Of a stretch of 64,000 nt of DNA, positions 26,487-34,480 are shown piece after piece. The stretch covers positions 62,001 through 126,000 of the forward strand of contig JBJDYV010000104.1 of the NCBI GenBank assembly GCA_051867655.1. Direction: 5' to 3'. The position numbers and the translations under genes are program-made. Source of the stretch: JAJPXI01 sp051867655. GTDB lineage: Bacteria > Bacillota > Clostridia > Oscillospirales > Oscillospiraceae. A model generated the notes under the pieces. The model ran no database searches. It saw only the letters and a program-made list of their open reading frames with translations, and was not told where the DNA came from. Position 1 is the stretch's first letter; each line of letters begins with the position of its first letter.

Positions 26487-28190
26487 TTACTCGGCCTCGT
26501 AGCTGCAGGCGCCGACCATAAGAGAGTTCTTATCGGTCAGGAACAGGGTCTTCACATTGGTGGGATACACAATGATGGAGCACTTCTGGGTAAGACCCAT
26601 GGCGTAGGCGTTGTCAATGATGTACTGCTGGACAGCGTCCACCTTGTCCTGCGTGTGGTTGTCGGTCTTCTTCACGTCAAGGCACATCTGGAGGAACTCG
26701 TCGTCCTTGATGTACTGGCCGGACTCGGCAATGTAGCCGTCCTCGTTGGTGGACTTCCACAGCTTATCCCAGACGTTGACGATGAAGTCGCTGGAGGCCC
26801 AGGCTTCCACGGAGATGTCCCACTCGGTGGGCTTGCCCTTGACCACGTTCTGGGTGGTGCGGTCCACCAGGGTGATCTCACTCTTGATGCCGTAGGCGTC
26901 CAGAGCGGCGTTGAGGTAGGTGGCGATGGCCTCTTCCTGGCCGCCGCCCATGCAGATGATCTTCACGGTCTCGCCCTTATAGCCGGCGGCATCCAGATAC
27001 TGCTGCACCAGGGCGGGGTCGGTCTTGGTCTGATAGTTGTCCCAGCCCGCCCAGCTGTCGGAGAAGTCGGGGAAGTTGGGGTTGCCCATGCCGTAGCACT
27101 CGCGGTAGGAGCCGGGCACGTCGGCGGCCAGGCTGGCCACGACGCCCTCCACGCTGGTGGCGTAGAAGATGGCCAGACGCATGTTGATGTCGCCGGTCAG
27201 AGCGTCCTCATGGCAGTTGGGCAGCAGCATGTAGGTCAGGTTGTCCCAGAAGGTGTAGATGTCGAACTGATCCGCGTATTTGCCGCCGTCCTGGAAGTCG
27301 CCGGCGTCCGCCAGAGTCAGGTTGGCGGTGATGTCCGCCTTGCCGGTCTCCAGAGCGATGATCTGGGAGGCGGTCTCAGCGGCGTAGACCAGCTTGATGG
27401 TCTCCGCGTTGGCGGCCTGGCCCTGCCATGCGATCTGGTCAGCGGGGCACCAGTAATCCTCGTTCTTCACCAGGGTCATCTCGGAGCCGCTGATGAATTC
27501 CTTCAGCTTGTACGGGCCGGTGCCGCAGGCATCGCTGACCAGGCCGGAGGGAGAGTCGTTGTAGGACTTCTCGGAGACGATGAAGATGCGGGCAAAGAAG
27601 GTGGTCAGCTCGCCGACCAGGTTCAGCTCACGCTTGAAGGTCAGCTTCACAGCGTAGTCGCCGGCGGGCTCGACGGACTGGAACTGGCTCCAGCCGCGGG
27701 CGTTGCCGGAGCTGACCATCCAGTTGTAGCTGAACACCACGTCGGAGCCGGTGATCTTGTTGCCGGCATGGTCCACGATGTCGTCGCGGATGTACAGGAT
27801 GTACTCATTGGAGCCTTCCTTGTGGTCCAGGCCGGGCTTGAAATCACCCTTGGTGGCGTCGGCCAGGACGGGGATCAGATCGCCGCCGAAGCCGGTCAGC
27901 TGATAGGGCATCTCATAGATCTCCCACAGGAAGGTCATGCCGGAGTTGTTCATGGCGGTGGGGTCCAGGTTGGAGGGGGCATTCTCCAGCTGGACGATCT
28001 GCTCGATGGTGGTCTCGTTGTTTACCTCACCGGAGATGACTTCCTCATTGTTCTTGTCGATGGCGTCCTGCGCCACCTGATCCTTGTCGGAGGGCGAGGA
28101 TTGCGCGCCCTTGTCCGTGTCCCCGCCGCAGCCCGCGAACAGGCACAGGACCATACTCAGCGCAAGAATCATGCTCAGTAACTTTTTCAT
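26487..28190 (-). CDS. Peptide ABC transporter substrate-binding lipoprotein (SBP_bac_5)
   Basis: The 567-residue protein has a lipoprotein signal with LCLFAGCGGDTD (Cys near residue 21). After an acidic linker the DppA/OppA-type fold begins at LENAPSNLDPTAMNN and continues through YILYIRDDIVDHAGNKITG and KGKPTEWDISVEAW. Such proteins deliver peptides, opines or nickel complexes to DppBCDF permeases. It is first in its operon. LysR-type regulator genes diverge on the other side of a 370-bp region. Confidence 0.92.
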   Translation of the reverse strand: MKKLLSMILALSMVLCLFAGCGGDTDKGAQSSPSDKDQVAQDAIDKNNEEVISGEVNNETTIEQIVQLENAPSNLDPTAMNNSGMTFLWEIYEMPYQLTGFGGDLIPVLADATKGDFKPGLDHKEGSNEYILYIRDDIVDHAGNKITGSDVVFSYNWMVSSGNARGWSQFQSVEPAGDYAVKLTFKRELNLVGELTTFFARIFIVSEKSYNDSPSGLVSDACGTGPYKLKEFISGSEMTLVKNEDYWCPADQIAWQGQAANAETIKLVYAAETASQIIALETGKADITANLTLADAGDFQDGGKYADQFDIYTFWDNLTYMLLPNCHEDALTGDINMRLAIFYATSVEGVVASLAADVPGSYRECYGMGNPNFPDFSDSWAGWDNYQTKTDPALVQQYLDAAGYKGETVKIICMGGGQEEAIATYLNAALDAYGIKSEITLVDRTTQNVVKGKPTEWDISVEAWASSDFIVNVWDKLWKSTNEDGYIAESGQYIKDDEFLQMCLDVKKTDNHTQDKVDAVQQYIIDNAYAMGLTQKCSIIVYPTNVKTLFLTDKNSLMVGACSYEAE

Positions 28191-28560
28191 GTTCCGATCT
28201 CCTTTTCCTCAAATTTCGTGTTTGCAGCAATTTATGCAAAAAGTGCACGCCTTGCCTTCTGTGTTGACTGTATCACTGCAAACCGCACAAAAGCAATCCG
28301 ATTCCGGCATCACAGCATTGCGCATGCCGCAATGATCCCACCGTTTCACATGCCCGCCGTGCCCTCGGGGCTGTCCCCTTTGACTTTATGATGCAAAAAT
28401 CCGATCTCCCGTTTACGCTTTTACAGTGATTTTCCCGCTTCAGCCCCGCAAAATTTGGAGTGATTGACAAAATATACGAGGGGATGGTATACTTTTCCGG
28501 GAGCCATTTCCATGCATTTTCCCTAACACATTTCGCTTTGCGGCAAAGGAGCGATCGCGT
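28191..28560. other. Divergent regulatory region between peptide importer and LysR genes
   Basis: The 370-bp region is AT-richer than its surroundings. It holds the plus-strand promoter described separately and, on the minus strand, only a weak candidate (TTGCTT-18-TACAGT near 28296-28267). LysR-type regulators usually act from such divergent regions. No gene is evident. Confidence 0.55.
28464..28493 (+). promoter_or_regulatory. Promoter of the LysR gene pair
   Basis: Perfect TTGACA (28464-28469), an 18-base spacer and TATACT (28488-28493), about 70 bases before the first LysR start codon. Confidence 0.75.
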
Positions 28561-29460
28561 ATGGAATTATGTTGGCTGGAAGCTTTCACCGCGCTGGCGG
28601 AGACGCGCAGCATCCGTACCGCGGCGGCCCGTCTGCAGGTCTCGCCCGCCACGCTCTCCGAACGTGTCTCGGCGCTGGAGGCCCACCTCAACGTCAAGCT
28701 GCTGGAGCGGGGCGCCAAGGGCTCGGAGCTGACCGAGCAGGGGCGGCTGTACCTGAGCGACGCCCGCCGGCTGCTCAGCGGCTGGCAGGGCATCGTGGAC
28801 CGGGTCCAGGCCATGGACTCCAGCCCCGCCAGCCTCCTGCGGCTGGCCTTCCAGGAAAAAGCCATGCCTCCGGTGGTGGGGCGGTTCCTGGACGAGTTTC
28901 TGACGCACCACTCGGAGATCACGCCGAGCTTCTTCAACGACCAGGAGATCGGCATTGCCGAGGGGCTGAACAGCGGACGTGTGGACCTCTATTTCGCCTA
29001 CTGCCCGCAGCTTCCCTCCTGCGCCGGCCTGGTGCGCCGGCCCGTTTTCCGCACCAAGCTGTGCGCGCTGGTGCCCAGCAAGCACCGCCTGGCGTGGAAG
29101 CAGTCCGTCAGTCTCAGCGAGCTGGACGGGGAGACCCTGCTGCTCTACCCGGAGACCCGGGACACCTCCCTGCGCGACCGGGAGCTGGAGGCGCTGCGGG
29201 CGTCCGGCATCCGCTATTTCCTGTTTGACGGGCATGTCTCCCCCCTGTACTACACCCTGCTGGTCCAGATGGGGCAGGGCATCGCCATCTGCCCCTGGCT
29301 GCTGCGCGGCCACACCCCCCGCCACACCACCCTGCTCCCCCTGACGGACCCTCTGTGCCAGTGCACCATCGACATGCTGTACCACCCCGAAAACGACAAC
29401 CCCGCCCTGCGGCTGTTTCTGGAGGAATTCGGAGACCGGGAAGGAGAGGACGATCTGTGA
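28561..29460 (+). CDS. LysR-family transcriptional regulator (first of a pair)
   Basis: The 299-residue protein has the LysR winged HTH at residues 1-60 (LAETRSIRTAAARLQVSPATLSERVSALE in short: AAARLQVSPATLSERVSALE) and a substrate-binding effector domain from about 90. AAAGGAG lies before its ATG. Its neighbours suggest control of the divergent peptide importer. The next LysR gene starts inside its stop codon, so two LysR proteins are co-translated. Confidence 0.9.
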   Translation: MELCWLEAFTALAETRSIRTAAARLQVSPATLSERVSALEAHLNVKLLERGAKGSELTEQGRLYLSDARRLLSGWQGIVDRVQAMDSSPASLLRLAFQEKAMPPVVGRFLDEFLTHHSEITPSFFNDQEIGIAEGLNSGRVDLYFAYCPQLPSCAGLVRRPVFRTKLCALVPSKHRLAWKQSVSLSELDGETLLLYPETRDTSLRDRELEALRASGIRYFLFDGHVSPLYYTLLVQMGQGIAICPWLLRGHTPRHTTLLPLTDPLCQCTIDMLYHPENDNPALRLFLEEFGDREGEDDL

Positions 29461-30341
29461 ATACCGACAGGCTGTTTGAATTTCAGACCCTGGCCCAGGT
29501 GCTCCACTACGGCCGGGCGGCGAAAAAGCTCTATATGGCCCAGTCCGTGCTCAGCCGCCATATCCAGGAGCTGGAGAAGGAGCTGGGCGTCCACCTCTTT
29601 CAGCGCGGCCCCCACGGCGTGGCCCTGACCTCCGCCGGCGCCGCCCTGTACCGCGCCTCGTGGGATTATCTGCAGGCAAACGAGCAGGCCATCGAGCGCG
29701 TCCGCTCCGCCGGGATTGGCGTGGCGGGCTCGGTGCATTTCGCGTGTCTGCGGCCCGTCATGCGCAACGCCATTGAAAACTTCCTCGTCTATTTCAGCGA
29801 AACCTATCCGGACGTGCTGCTGTCCGCCGACATCCTGACCACCCCCGACGAGTGCGACCTGACCGCCTACCACTGTCTGGTCATGCCGTCCAGCGCCATC
29901 AACGTCCCGGACTGCTTCCGCCTGCGGGCCACCATGTACGAGAAGAGCTGGCTGGTGCTGCCCGGCAGGCACCGGCTGCAGCCCGGCGGGGAGATTTCCC
30001 TGTCCGAGCTGGCGGGCGAAACCCTCTTTATCCCCGGCTATCACGGCACCATCGGCTCCTTTGCCCGGATCCGGCAGATGGCCGAGCAGGCCACGGGCGG
30101 ACGGGTCCACATCATCCGCGTCCCCTCGCCGGAGACCGCCCTGCTGAACACCAACCTGGGAAAGGGCTTTGCCATCGTCCCGCGCCACCTTCTGGATGAG
30201 CGGATCAGCAACATCCACCACGCCACCCCCAAGGAGGACTGCCGCTTTGAGATCCTGTTCTACAAAAACGAGTCGGTGGACGAGCCCGCCGCCCGGCTCT
30301 TCCAGGATGAATTCTGCCGCCTTGTGAGCTGCGTGGACTGA
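29457..30341 (+). CDS. LysR-family transcriptional regulator (second of a pair)
   Basis: The 294-residue protein starts at GTG 29457, overlapping the previous stop (GTGA), with AAGGAGAG 8 bases upstream. The HTH is at residues 1-60 (AAKKLYMAQSVLSRHIQELE) and an effector-binding domain follows. Tandem, overlapping LysR genes are unusual. They are diverged from each other and may respond to different ligands or form mixed oligomers, which is speculation. Confidence 0.9.
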   Translation: MNTDRLFEFQTLAQVLHYGRAAKKLYMAQSVLSRHIQELEKELGVHLFQRGPHGVALTSAGAALYRASWDYLQANEQAIERVRSAGIGVAGSVHFACLRPVMRNAIENFLVYFSETYPDVLLSADILTTPDECDLTAYHCLVMPSSAINVPDCFRLRATMYEKSWLVLPGRHRLQPGGEISLSELAGETLFIPGYHGTIGSFARIRQMAEQATGGRVHIIRVPSPETALLNTNLGKGFAIVPRHLLDERISNIHHATPKEDCRFEILFYKNESVDEPAARLFQDEFCRLVSCVD

Positions 30342-30353
30342 ACCGATCAAAAT

Positions 30354-30385
30354 AAGAGGGAGAACCGCCCCGGTTCTCCCTCTTT
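30354..30385. terminator. Bidirectional terminator between convergent LysR genes
   Basis: AGAGGGAGAACCG / CGGTTCTCCCTCT stem with a CCC loop followed by TTTT. It separates the plus-strand LysR pair from the minus-strand LysR gene. Confidence 0.9.
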
Positions 30386-30393
30386 TTCATTTC

Positions 30394-31293
30394 TTATTTC
30401 TGGGGCATCTTTCCGGCGGCACTGCCCCGGAAGAAGGAGATCAGCGACTTTCCGATCTCCGAAAGCCCGTCCGGGGACCACACCAGGTTGATCCAGATCC
30501 GCTCCGGCGGGTCCAGCGGGACCAGCACGACGCCGGGGCAGAGCCTTTCCCGGGCCAGCTTCGCCTGCACCAGGGCGATCCCCAGCCCCTGCTCCACCAG
30601 CTCCAGCACGCCCACGCCCGAGACCGCCAGCCGTGTCTGCTTGGGCACATAGCCCGCCCGGCGGAAGGCGTCCGCCGCCAGCCTGCTCTGGATGGTCTGG
30701 GGGGGCTGGGGCACAAACGGCTCCTCCCGCAGCTGGGACAGCCGCACGCTTTCCGCGCCGGCCAGGATGTGGTCCGCCGGCAGCGCCGCCGCCAGGGTGT
30801 CCACCCCCACGGTCAGGCGGCTCAGCCCGTCCTCGGCCGAGGGCCCCTCCTCCTGGACGAAGGCCAGGTCGCACTTGCCCCTGCGCAGCAGGTCCAAAAG
30901 CCGGTCGTTGGCGTCGCTCTGGATCTCCAGGGAGATCTCCCGGTTCTCCCCTAAAAACCGCGCGATCTGCGACATGATCCCGTGGGCGGACAGGCGGAAG
31001 AAGGCCCCGATGCGCAGTCCGGCCCGGTCGGACCGCCGGGCCTGATCCAGCTTCTCCAGATATTCGTCCTCCAGCTCGGTGATCTTCCGGGCGTAGGGCA
31101 GCAGCATCTCGCCGTAGCTGGTCAGCATCACGCTGCGGGAGTTCCGGTAGAACAGCGGAGCCCCCAGCTGCTGCTCCACGGCGGCGATGTGCCGGGAAAG
31201 GGAGGACGGGGAGATGAACAGCGCGTCGGCCGTGGCCGCGTAGCTGCGCTTTTCCGCGAGGGCCAGTATTTCCCGAAGGTCGTTTGTTTCCAT
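30394..31293 (-). CDS. LysR-family transcriptional regulator (third)
   Basis: The start is ATG 31293 with GGAGG upstream, giving 299 residues; the open frame extends further but without a ribosome-binding site. The HTH is in residues 1-60 (AATADALFISPSSLSRHIAA), followed by a LysR effector domain. It lies 11 bases downstream of the second ceramidase-like gene on the same strand. It is therefore probably co-transcribed with it and may regulate that operon or its divergent MBL/ABC neighbours. Confidence 0.9.
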   Translation of the reverse strand: METNDLREILALAEKRSYAATADALFISPSSLSRHIAAVEQQLGAPLFYRNSRSVMLTSYGEMLLPYARKITELEDEYLEKLDQARRSDRAGLRIGAFFRLSAHGIMSQIARFLGENREISLEIQSDANDRLLDLLRRGKCDLAFVQEEGPSAEDGLSRLTVGVDTLAAALPADHILAGAESVRLSQLREEPFVPQPPQTIQSRLAADAFRRAGYVPKQTRLAVSGVGVLELVEQGLGIALVQAKLARERLCPGVVLVPLDPPERIWINLVWSPDGLSEIGKSLISFFRGSAAGKMPQK

Positions 31294-31304
31294 GGGTGCC
31301 TCCT

Positions 31305-32603
31305 TCAGTCCAGCTCCCGCAAAAGCCCGATCGCCGTGTCCCGCGTGATCTCGGCGCACCCGGCCTGGAACGGGGAGTTCAGACTCTGGTACTTGACCTG
31401 CTCATAGGCCGTCCGCTCGGGCATGCACTTTCCGCCGCCGTTGACCTGGATGACCGCCGCGCTGAGCTCGCCGTCCACGGCCTGCGCCAGCTCCATGGAC
31501 GTGACGCTGTCGATCTCCGGCTGCACGCCGATCAGGTTCAGCACGCCCAGGCGCAGGGCATACACGGTCAGCTCCGTTTCCCCGTCCGGCTCAAAAACGG
31601 CCTCCCGGGTGGGCTTCACAAAGGACGCGGTCTGGCCCATCTTCTTTGTGGGACAGATGCAGCTCCGGCTGCCCGCGCGGATCTTCCAGACGTCCCGGAG
31701 GCAGGCGGTGCGCCGCCAGGTCTTCAGCACCTCGGCCGCCAGCCGGACCGCCTGGGCGTCCAGCAGGGCGCCGCCGATGGCGCTCTGGTCGATGTCCCGC
31801 GCGTCGCCGTTCTTATCCACCTCCGTCTGAAGCGACTTGAGCTGCGGCTCCTGGTCGGCGGCCGCGCCGCACAGGAAAAGCGCCGTGAATTCCCCGCCGA
31901 ACTCCTTTTCCAGCGCCATGCTGGTCACGCCGCACAGGTCCGAGGTGATGATCCCGCCGCCGTCCGGCCCTTTGGAGGTCTTCATGACGCAGGAGCGCAC
32001 CCCGTATGTATAGAGCAGGGCGATGGGTTCTCCGGCGGTGTCGTCCACCCGCAGGACCGTCAGGCTGTGGTCGCAGGGCTCCTCCGCGTCCGTGCCCAGC
32101 CACCAGCCGTCCCGGGTCTCCACGTTGCGGCTGGCATTGACGGTGCAGAAGCCCCGGCCCGCGCCCATCACCGCGTCCCGCATACCGGCGGCCGCCGTGC
32201 GCGCCGCCTGCTCCAACGCGCGGTGGTACGCCTGCTCCAGCCGGGCGCAGCGCAGGATGTCCTCCTCCGTGCGTGCCCGGGGGCCGCGCTGCTCCGTCTC
32301 GCCGGGCTTGGGCGCCGGCCAGAGGTGGGGGCCGCCGAAGGAATGGGTGGTGGTCAGCCAGACGTTTTCCCGCTCCGCGCCCGTCAGTTCGCAGAGCCTG
32401 CCCAGCATGGCTTCCAGAACCGAGTCGAAAAGCGATGTGATCTCCACCGAGGCGATGACTGTGCGGATCCCGCTTTCCAGGATCAGGACGCGGACATGCA
32501 GCGGGTCGCGCACGGACGTGAAACCCTCAATGGGCAGGATATCCCCGCCGATCTCCACAACGGCCGTTCCCGCGCCGGCCCGCAGGCAGTGGCTTGAACT
32601 CAT
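31305..32603 (-). CDS. Neutral ceramidase-like hydrolase (copy 2)
   Basis: The start is ATG 32603, preceded by AAAGGGG; an upstream ATG at 32636 lacks a ribosome-binding site. The 432-residue protein matches copy 1 at 18955 in plan. It has an early GAGTAVVEIGGDILPIEGF strand, the metal-site-like WLTTTHSFGGPHLWP, then VNASRNVETRDGWWLG, YGVRSCVMK and LCGAAADQEP. The late INSERT-free C-terminus ends in VNGGGKCMPERTAYEQVKYQ, parallel to VNGGMKYMPDRASYENGTW in copy 1, which supports paralogy. No signal peptide is seen. Catalysis and substrate are unproven. Confidence 0.6.
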   Translation of the reverse strand: MSSSHCLRAGAGTAVVEIGGDILPIEGFTSVRDPLHVRVLILESGIRTVIASVEITSLFDSVLEAMLGRLCELTGAERENVWLTTTHSFGGPHLWPAPKPGETEQRGPRARTEEDILRCARLEQAYHRALEQAARTAAAGMRDAVMGAGRGFCTVNASRNVETRDGWWLGTDAEEPCDHSLTVLRVDDTAGEPIALLYTYGVRSCVMKTSKGPDGGGIITSDLCGVTSMALEKEFGGEFTALFLCGAAADQEPQLKSLQTEVDKNGDARDIDQSAIGGALLDAQAVRLAAEVLKTWRRTACLRDVWKIRAGSRSCICPTKKMGQTASFVKPTREAVFEPDGETELTVYALRLGVLNLIGVQPEIDSVTSMELAQAVDGELSAAVIQVNGGGKCMPERTAYEQVKYQSLNSPFQAGCAEITRDTAIGLLRELD

Positions 32604-32636
32604 AGGATGACCCCTTTCTGACCCGATGACGGTCAT

Positions 32637-33086
32637 TTATATTTTTTCTGTCAGTTCCTCATAAAGCGCCCGGGTCTGCTTCGCCGTCTTCTGGTTGAAG
32701 ACCAGCGTTTCCCCGTCCCCGTAGCTGACCACGATGTAGGGGGCTTTCTCCGGATAGACGTGGAGCGTATACGCGCCGAACGCGTCGTTTTCGTACCGCC
32801 CCGACAGGGTGGTTTTCGTCTCCTCCCCCTCCAGCATCCGGCCGAAATCGAGCTCATCGGCCAGCCGGACCTGCGTGATCTCCTCCATCTGCACGAAGAC
32901 GGTCTCGCCGTAAGAGCCCAGCACTCCCAGCATATTGCTGCCCACCTCGGCCGTGACCGACCCGCTCCGGCCGCTGACCGCCTGGATCGTGCCGAAAACA
33001 AAAATGGCGATCAGAAGAAGGACTGTGAGCGTGCGGGTATTCCGGGCCCGAAAGCCGCCCCGTTTCTCCTCGGAAGCTTCGTCCAT
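32637..33086 (-). CDS. Small membrane-anchored protein, possibly PH-like
   Basis: The 149-residue protein has a charged N-terminus, one membrane helix at about 20-40 (LTVLLLIAIFVFGTIQAVSG) and a mostly beta extracellular or cytosolic domain (YTLHVYPEKAPYIVVSYG, ETLVFNQKTAKQTRALYEEL). The ending resembles bacterial PH-like domains. I do not recognise a named family. It is first in the operon with ceramidase-like copy 2. Confidence 0.5.
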   Translation of the reverse strand: MDEASEEKRGGFRARNTRTLTVLLLIAIFVFGTIQAVSGRSGSVTAEVGSNMLGVLGSYGETVFVQMEEITQVRLADELDFGRMLEGEETKTTLSGRYENDAFGAYTLHVYPEKAPYIVVSYGDGETLVFNQKTAKQTRALYEELTEKI

Positions 33087-33428
33087 AAGGCACCTCCCTC
33101 TCCGTTTCAGGACTGGATATGATATACAATTCTACCATAGGTTCCGGTAATATGCCATTCGATTTTTCGGACACTCCGTCTGTAGGGGCGTGCGGGCCGT
33201 TCAAGTCCGTGGAAGGCGCTGTATTTCAGGAAATCTCAGCCGGAATTCCGCCGTTTTCCGCGCCGCAGCCCCCCGCCGCCGCGCCGCGGCGGCCGGTCTC
33301 AAAGCGGGGCCGTTTCATGCCGTTTCCCAAACGATCCGGCCGTCTGCCCGGGAAAAATTACCGGCTCTCCGCTGGACAAAATTGGCAGCTTGTGTTACAT
33401 TGTCCCCAAAATGTGAGGAGGAGTTCTT
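33087..33428. other. Divergent region before MBL hydrolase copy 2
   Basis: About 340 bases hold the plus-strand promoter with its repeated spacer element and a GC-rich stretch of no evident function at 33180-33360. On the minus strand, upstream of the small membrane-protein gene, no close-to-consensus promoter stands out. Confidence 0.45.
33371..33402 (+). promoter_or_regulatory. Promoter with repeated spacer element, copy 1
   Basis: TGGACA (33373-33378), 17 bases, TACATT (33396-33401). The 32-base block around it matches the one at 34381-34412 at 29 positions. The spacer holds an imperfect inverted repeat centred on TTGGCAG. It lies about 30 bases before the MBL-fold gene. Confidence 0.65.
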
Positions 33429-34241
33429 ATGGAAGAAGCCGTTCTGCGCTCCAAGCTGCTGGCCGACAACACCTGGGTGATCTACATCGGAAACACCACC
33501 GCCTACCTGATCGCCGGGGATGACTGCGGCATGATGATCGACTCCGGCGACACGCCCTGCGCCCTGCGGGAGTACTGCGAGGCCCTCTGCGGCAAGCCGG
33601 TGCGCATGGTCGCCAACACCCACGGCCATTTCGACCACACCGGCGGCAACGGTTATTTTGAGGTGGCGTACATGGGCCGGCTGGCCGCCGAGATCGCGCG
33701 CATTCCCAACGGCAGGCAGAACGCCGCCGATTTCCCCATGGACTATGAGATCGTCATCGTGGACGACGGCTACAAGATCGACCTGGGCAACCGGGTGATC
33801 GAGACCTTTATGCTGGACGGACACTCCCCCGACAGCACCGCCTATCTGGACAAAAAAATGCGTCTTCTGTTCGTGGGCGACAACCTGGGCAAGGCTCCTC
33901 TGAAATACAAGTGCGCCGATCCCCAGCCCAGCGTGCTGCGCTACGCCATCAACGTGGCCAAGCTCATGGCCCGGCGCGAGGACTACGACTGGGTGCTGCG
34001 CGGACATGAGGACATGCTCATCGACGCGGACCTGGTCAACCACACCCTGATCTGCGCCCTGCGGGCGGCGGAGCTGGACTGCGACCCCGAGCCGCCCCGC
34101 CCCGCCCACGCCGGCGGGCCCAAATTGGGCTCGTCCAACCCGGCGGACAGCGGTTACGTGGCGTACAAGGACACCCACCTCTCGTTTGACAAGCGCTATG
34201 CAAAGGACCTGACCCGCTACAATATCGTCAAGGGCACCTGA
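33429..34241 (+). CDS. MBL-fold metallo-hydrolase (copy 2)
   Basis: The 270-residue protein carries the metal motif ANTHGHFDHTGGNGYFE near residue 63. Further ligands are in IETFMLDGHSPDSTAYLD and VLRGHEDMLID. It is the same fold as the gene at 18144 but clearly diverged. GGAGG lies ahead of the ATG. A terminator follows, then an ABC exporter with a near-identical promoter. The substrate is unknown; association with a ceramidase-like gene and an exporter is shared with copy 1. Confidence 0.88.
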   Translation: MEEAVLRSKLLADNTWVIYIGNTTAYLIAGDDCGMMIDSGDTPCALREYCEALCGKPVRMVANTHGHFDHTGGNGYFEVAYMGRLAAEIARIPNGRQNAADFPMDYEIVIVDDGYKIDLGNRVIETFMLDGHSPDSTAYLDKKMRLLFVGDNLGKAPLKYKCADPQPSVLRYAINVAKLMARREDYDWVLRGHEDMLIDADLVNHTLICALRAAELDCDPEPPRPAHAGGPKLGSSNPADSGYVAYKDTHLSFDKRYAKDLTRYNIVKGT

Positions 34242-34312
34242 GGCGTCCGCCCGCGCCGCCTTTCCCCGGATGCCCGCCCCGCGCCCGTCATCCGTTGAAA
34301 GCAGAGGTTCCC

Positions 34313-34350
34313 TAAAACCGCAGTGTCCCGCGCGGGCACTGCGGTTTTTT
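34313..34350 (+). terminator. Terminator after MBL hydrolase copy 2
   Basis: AAACCGCAGTG / CACTGCGGTTT stem with a GC-rich loop, followed by TTTTTT. Confidence 0.85.
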
Positions 34351-34380
34351 CGCGGCGGGCGGGACAAAAAACCGCCCCCT

Positions 34381-34412
34381 CGCTGGACAAAACTGGCAGT
34401 TTGTGTTAAATT
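34381..34412 (+). promoter_or_regulatory. Promoter with repeated spacer element, copy 2
   Basis: TGGACA (34384-34389), 17 bases, TAAATT (34407-34412). The spacer contains the perfect inverted repeat AAACTGGCAGTTT. The block is nearly identical to 33371-33402, so the two transcripts probably share a regulator. Confidence 0.65.
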
Positions 34413-34480
34413 AATTTCATATATCGCGGCGGGAAGAGCCGGGCCGAAACAGGTCCGGCTCTTTCCGGAAAGGGAGAACC

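Noticed and set aside
32604..32636. Upstream ATG start for the second ceramidase-like protein
   Set aside because: No ribosome-binding site precedes it, while ATG 32603 has AAAGGGG and matches the start of copy 1.
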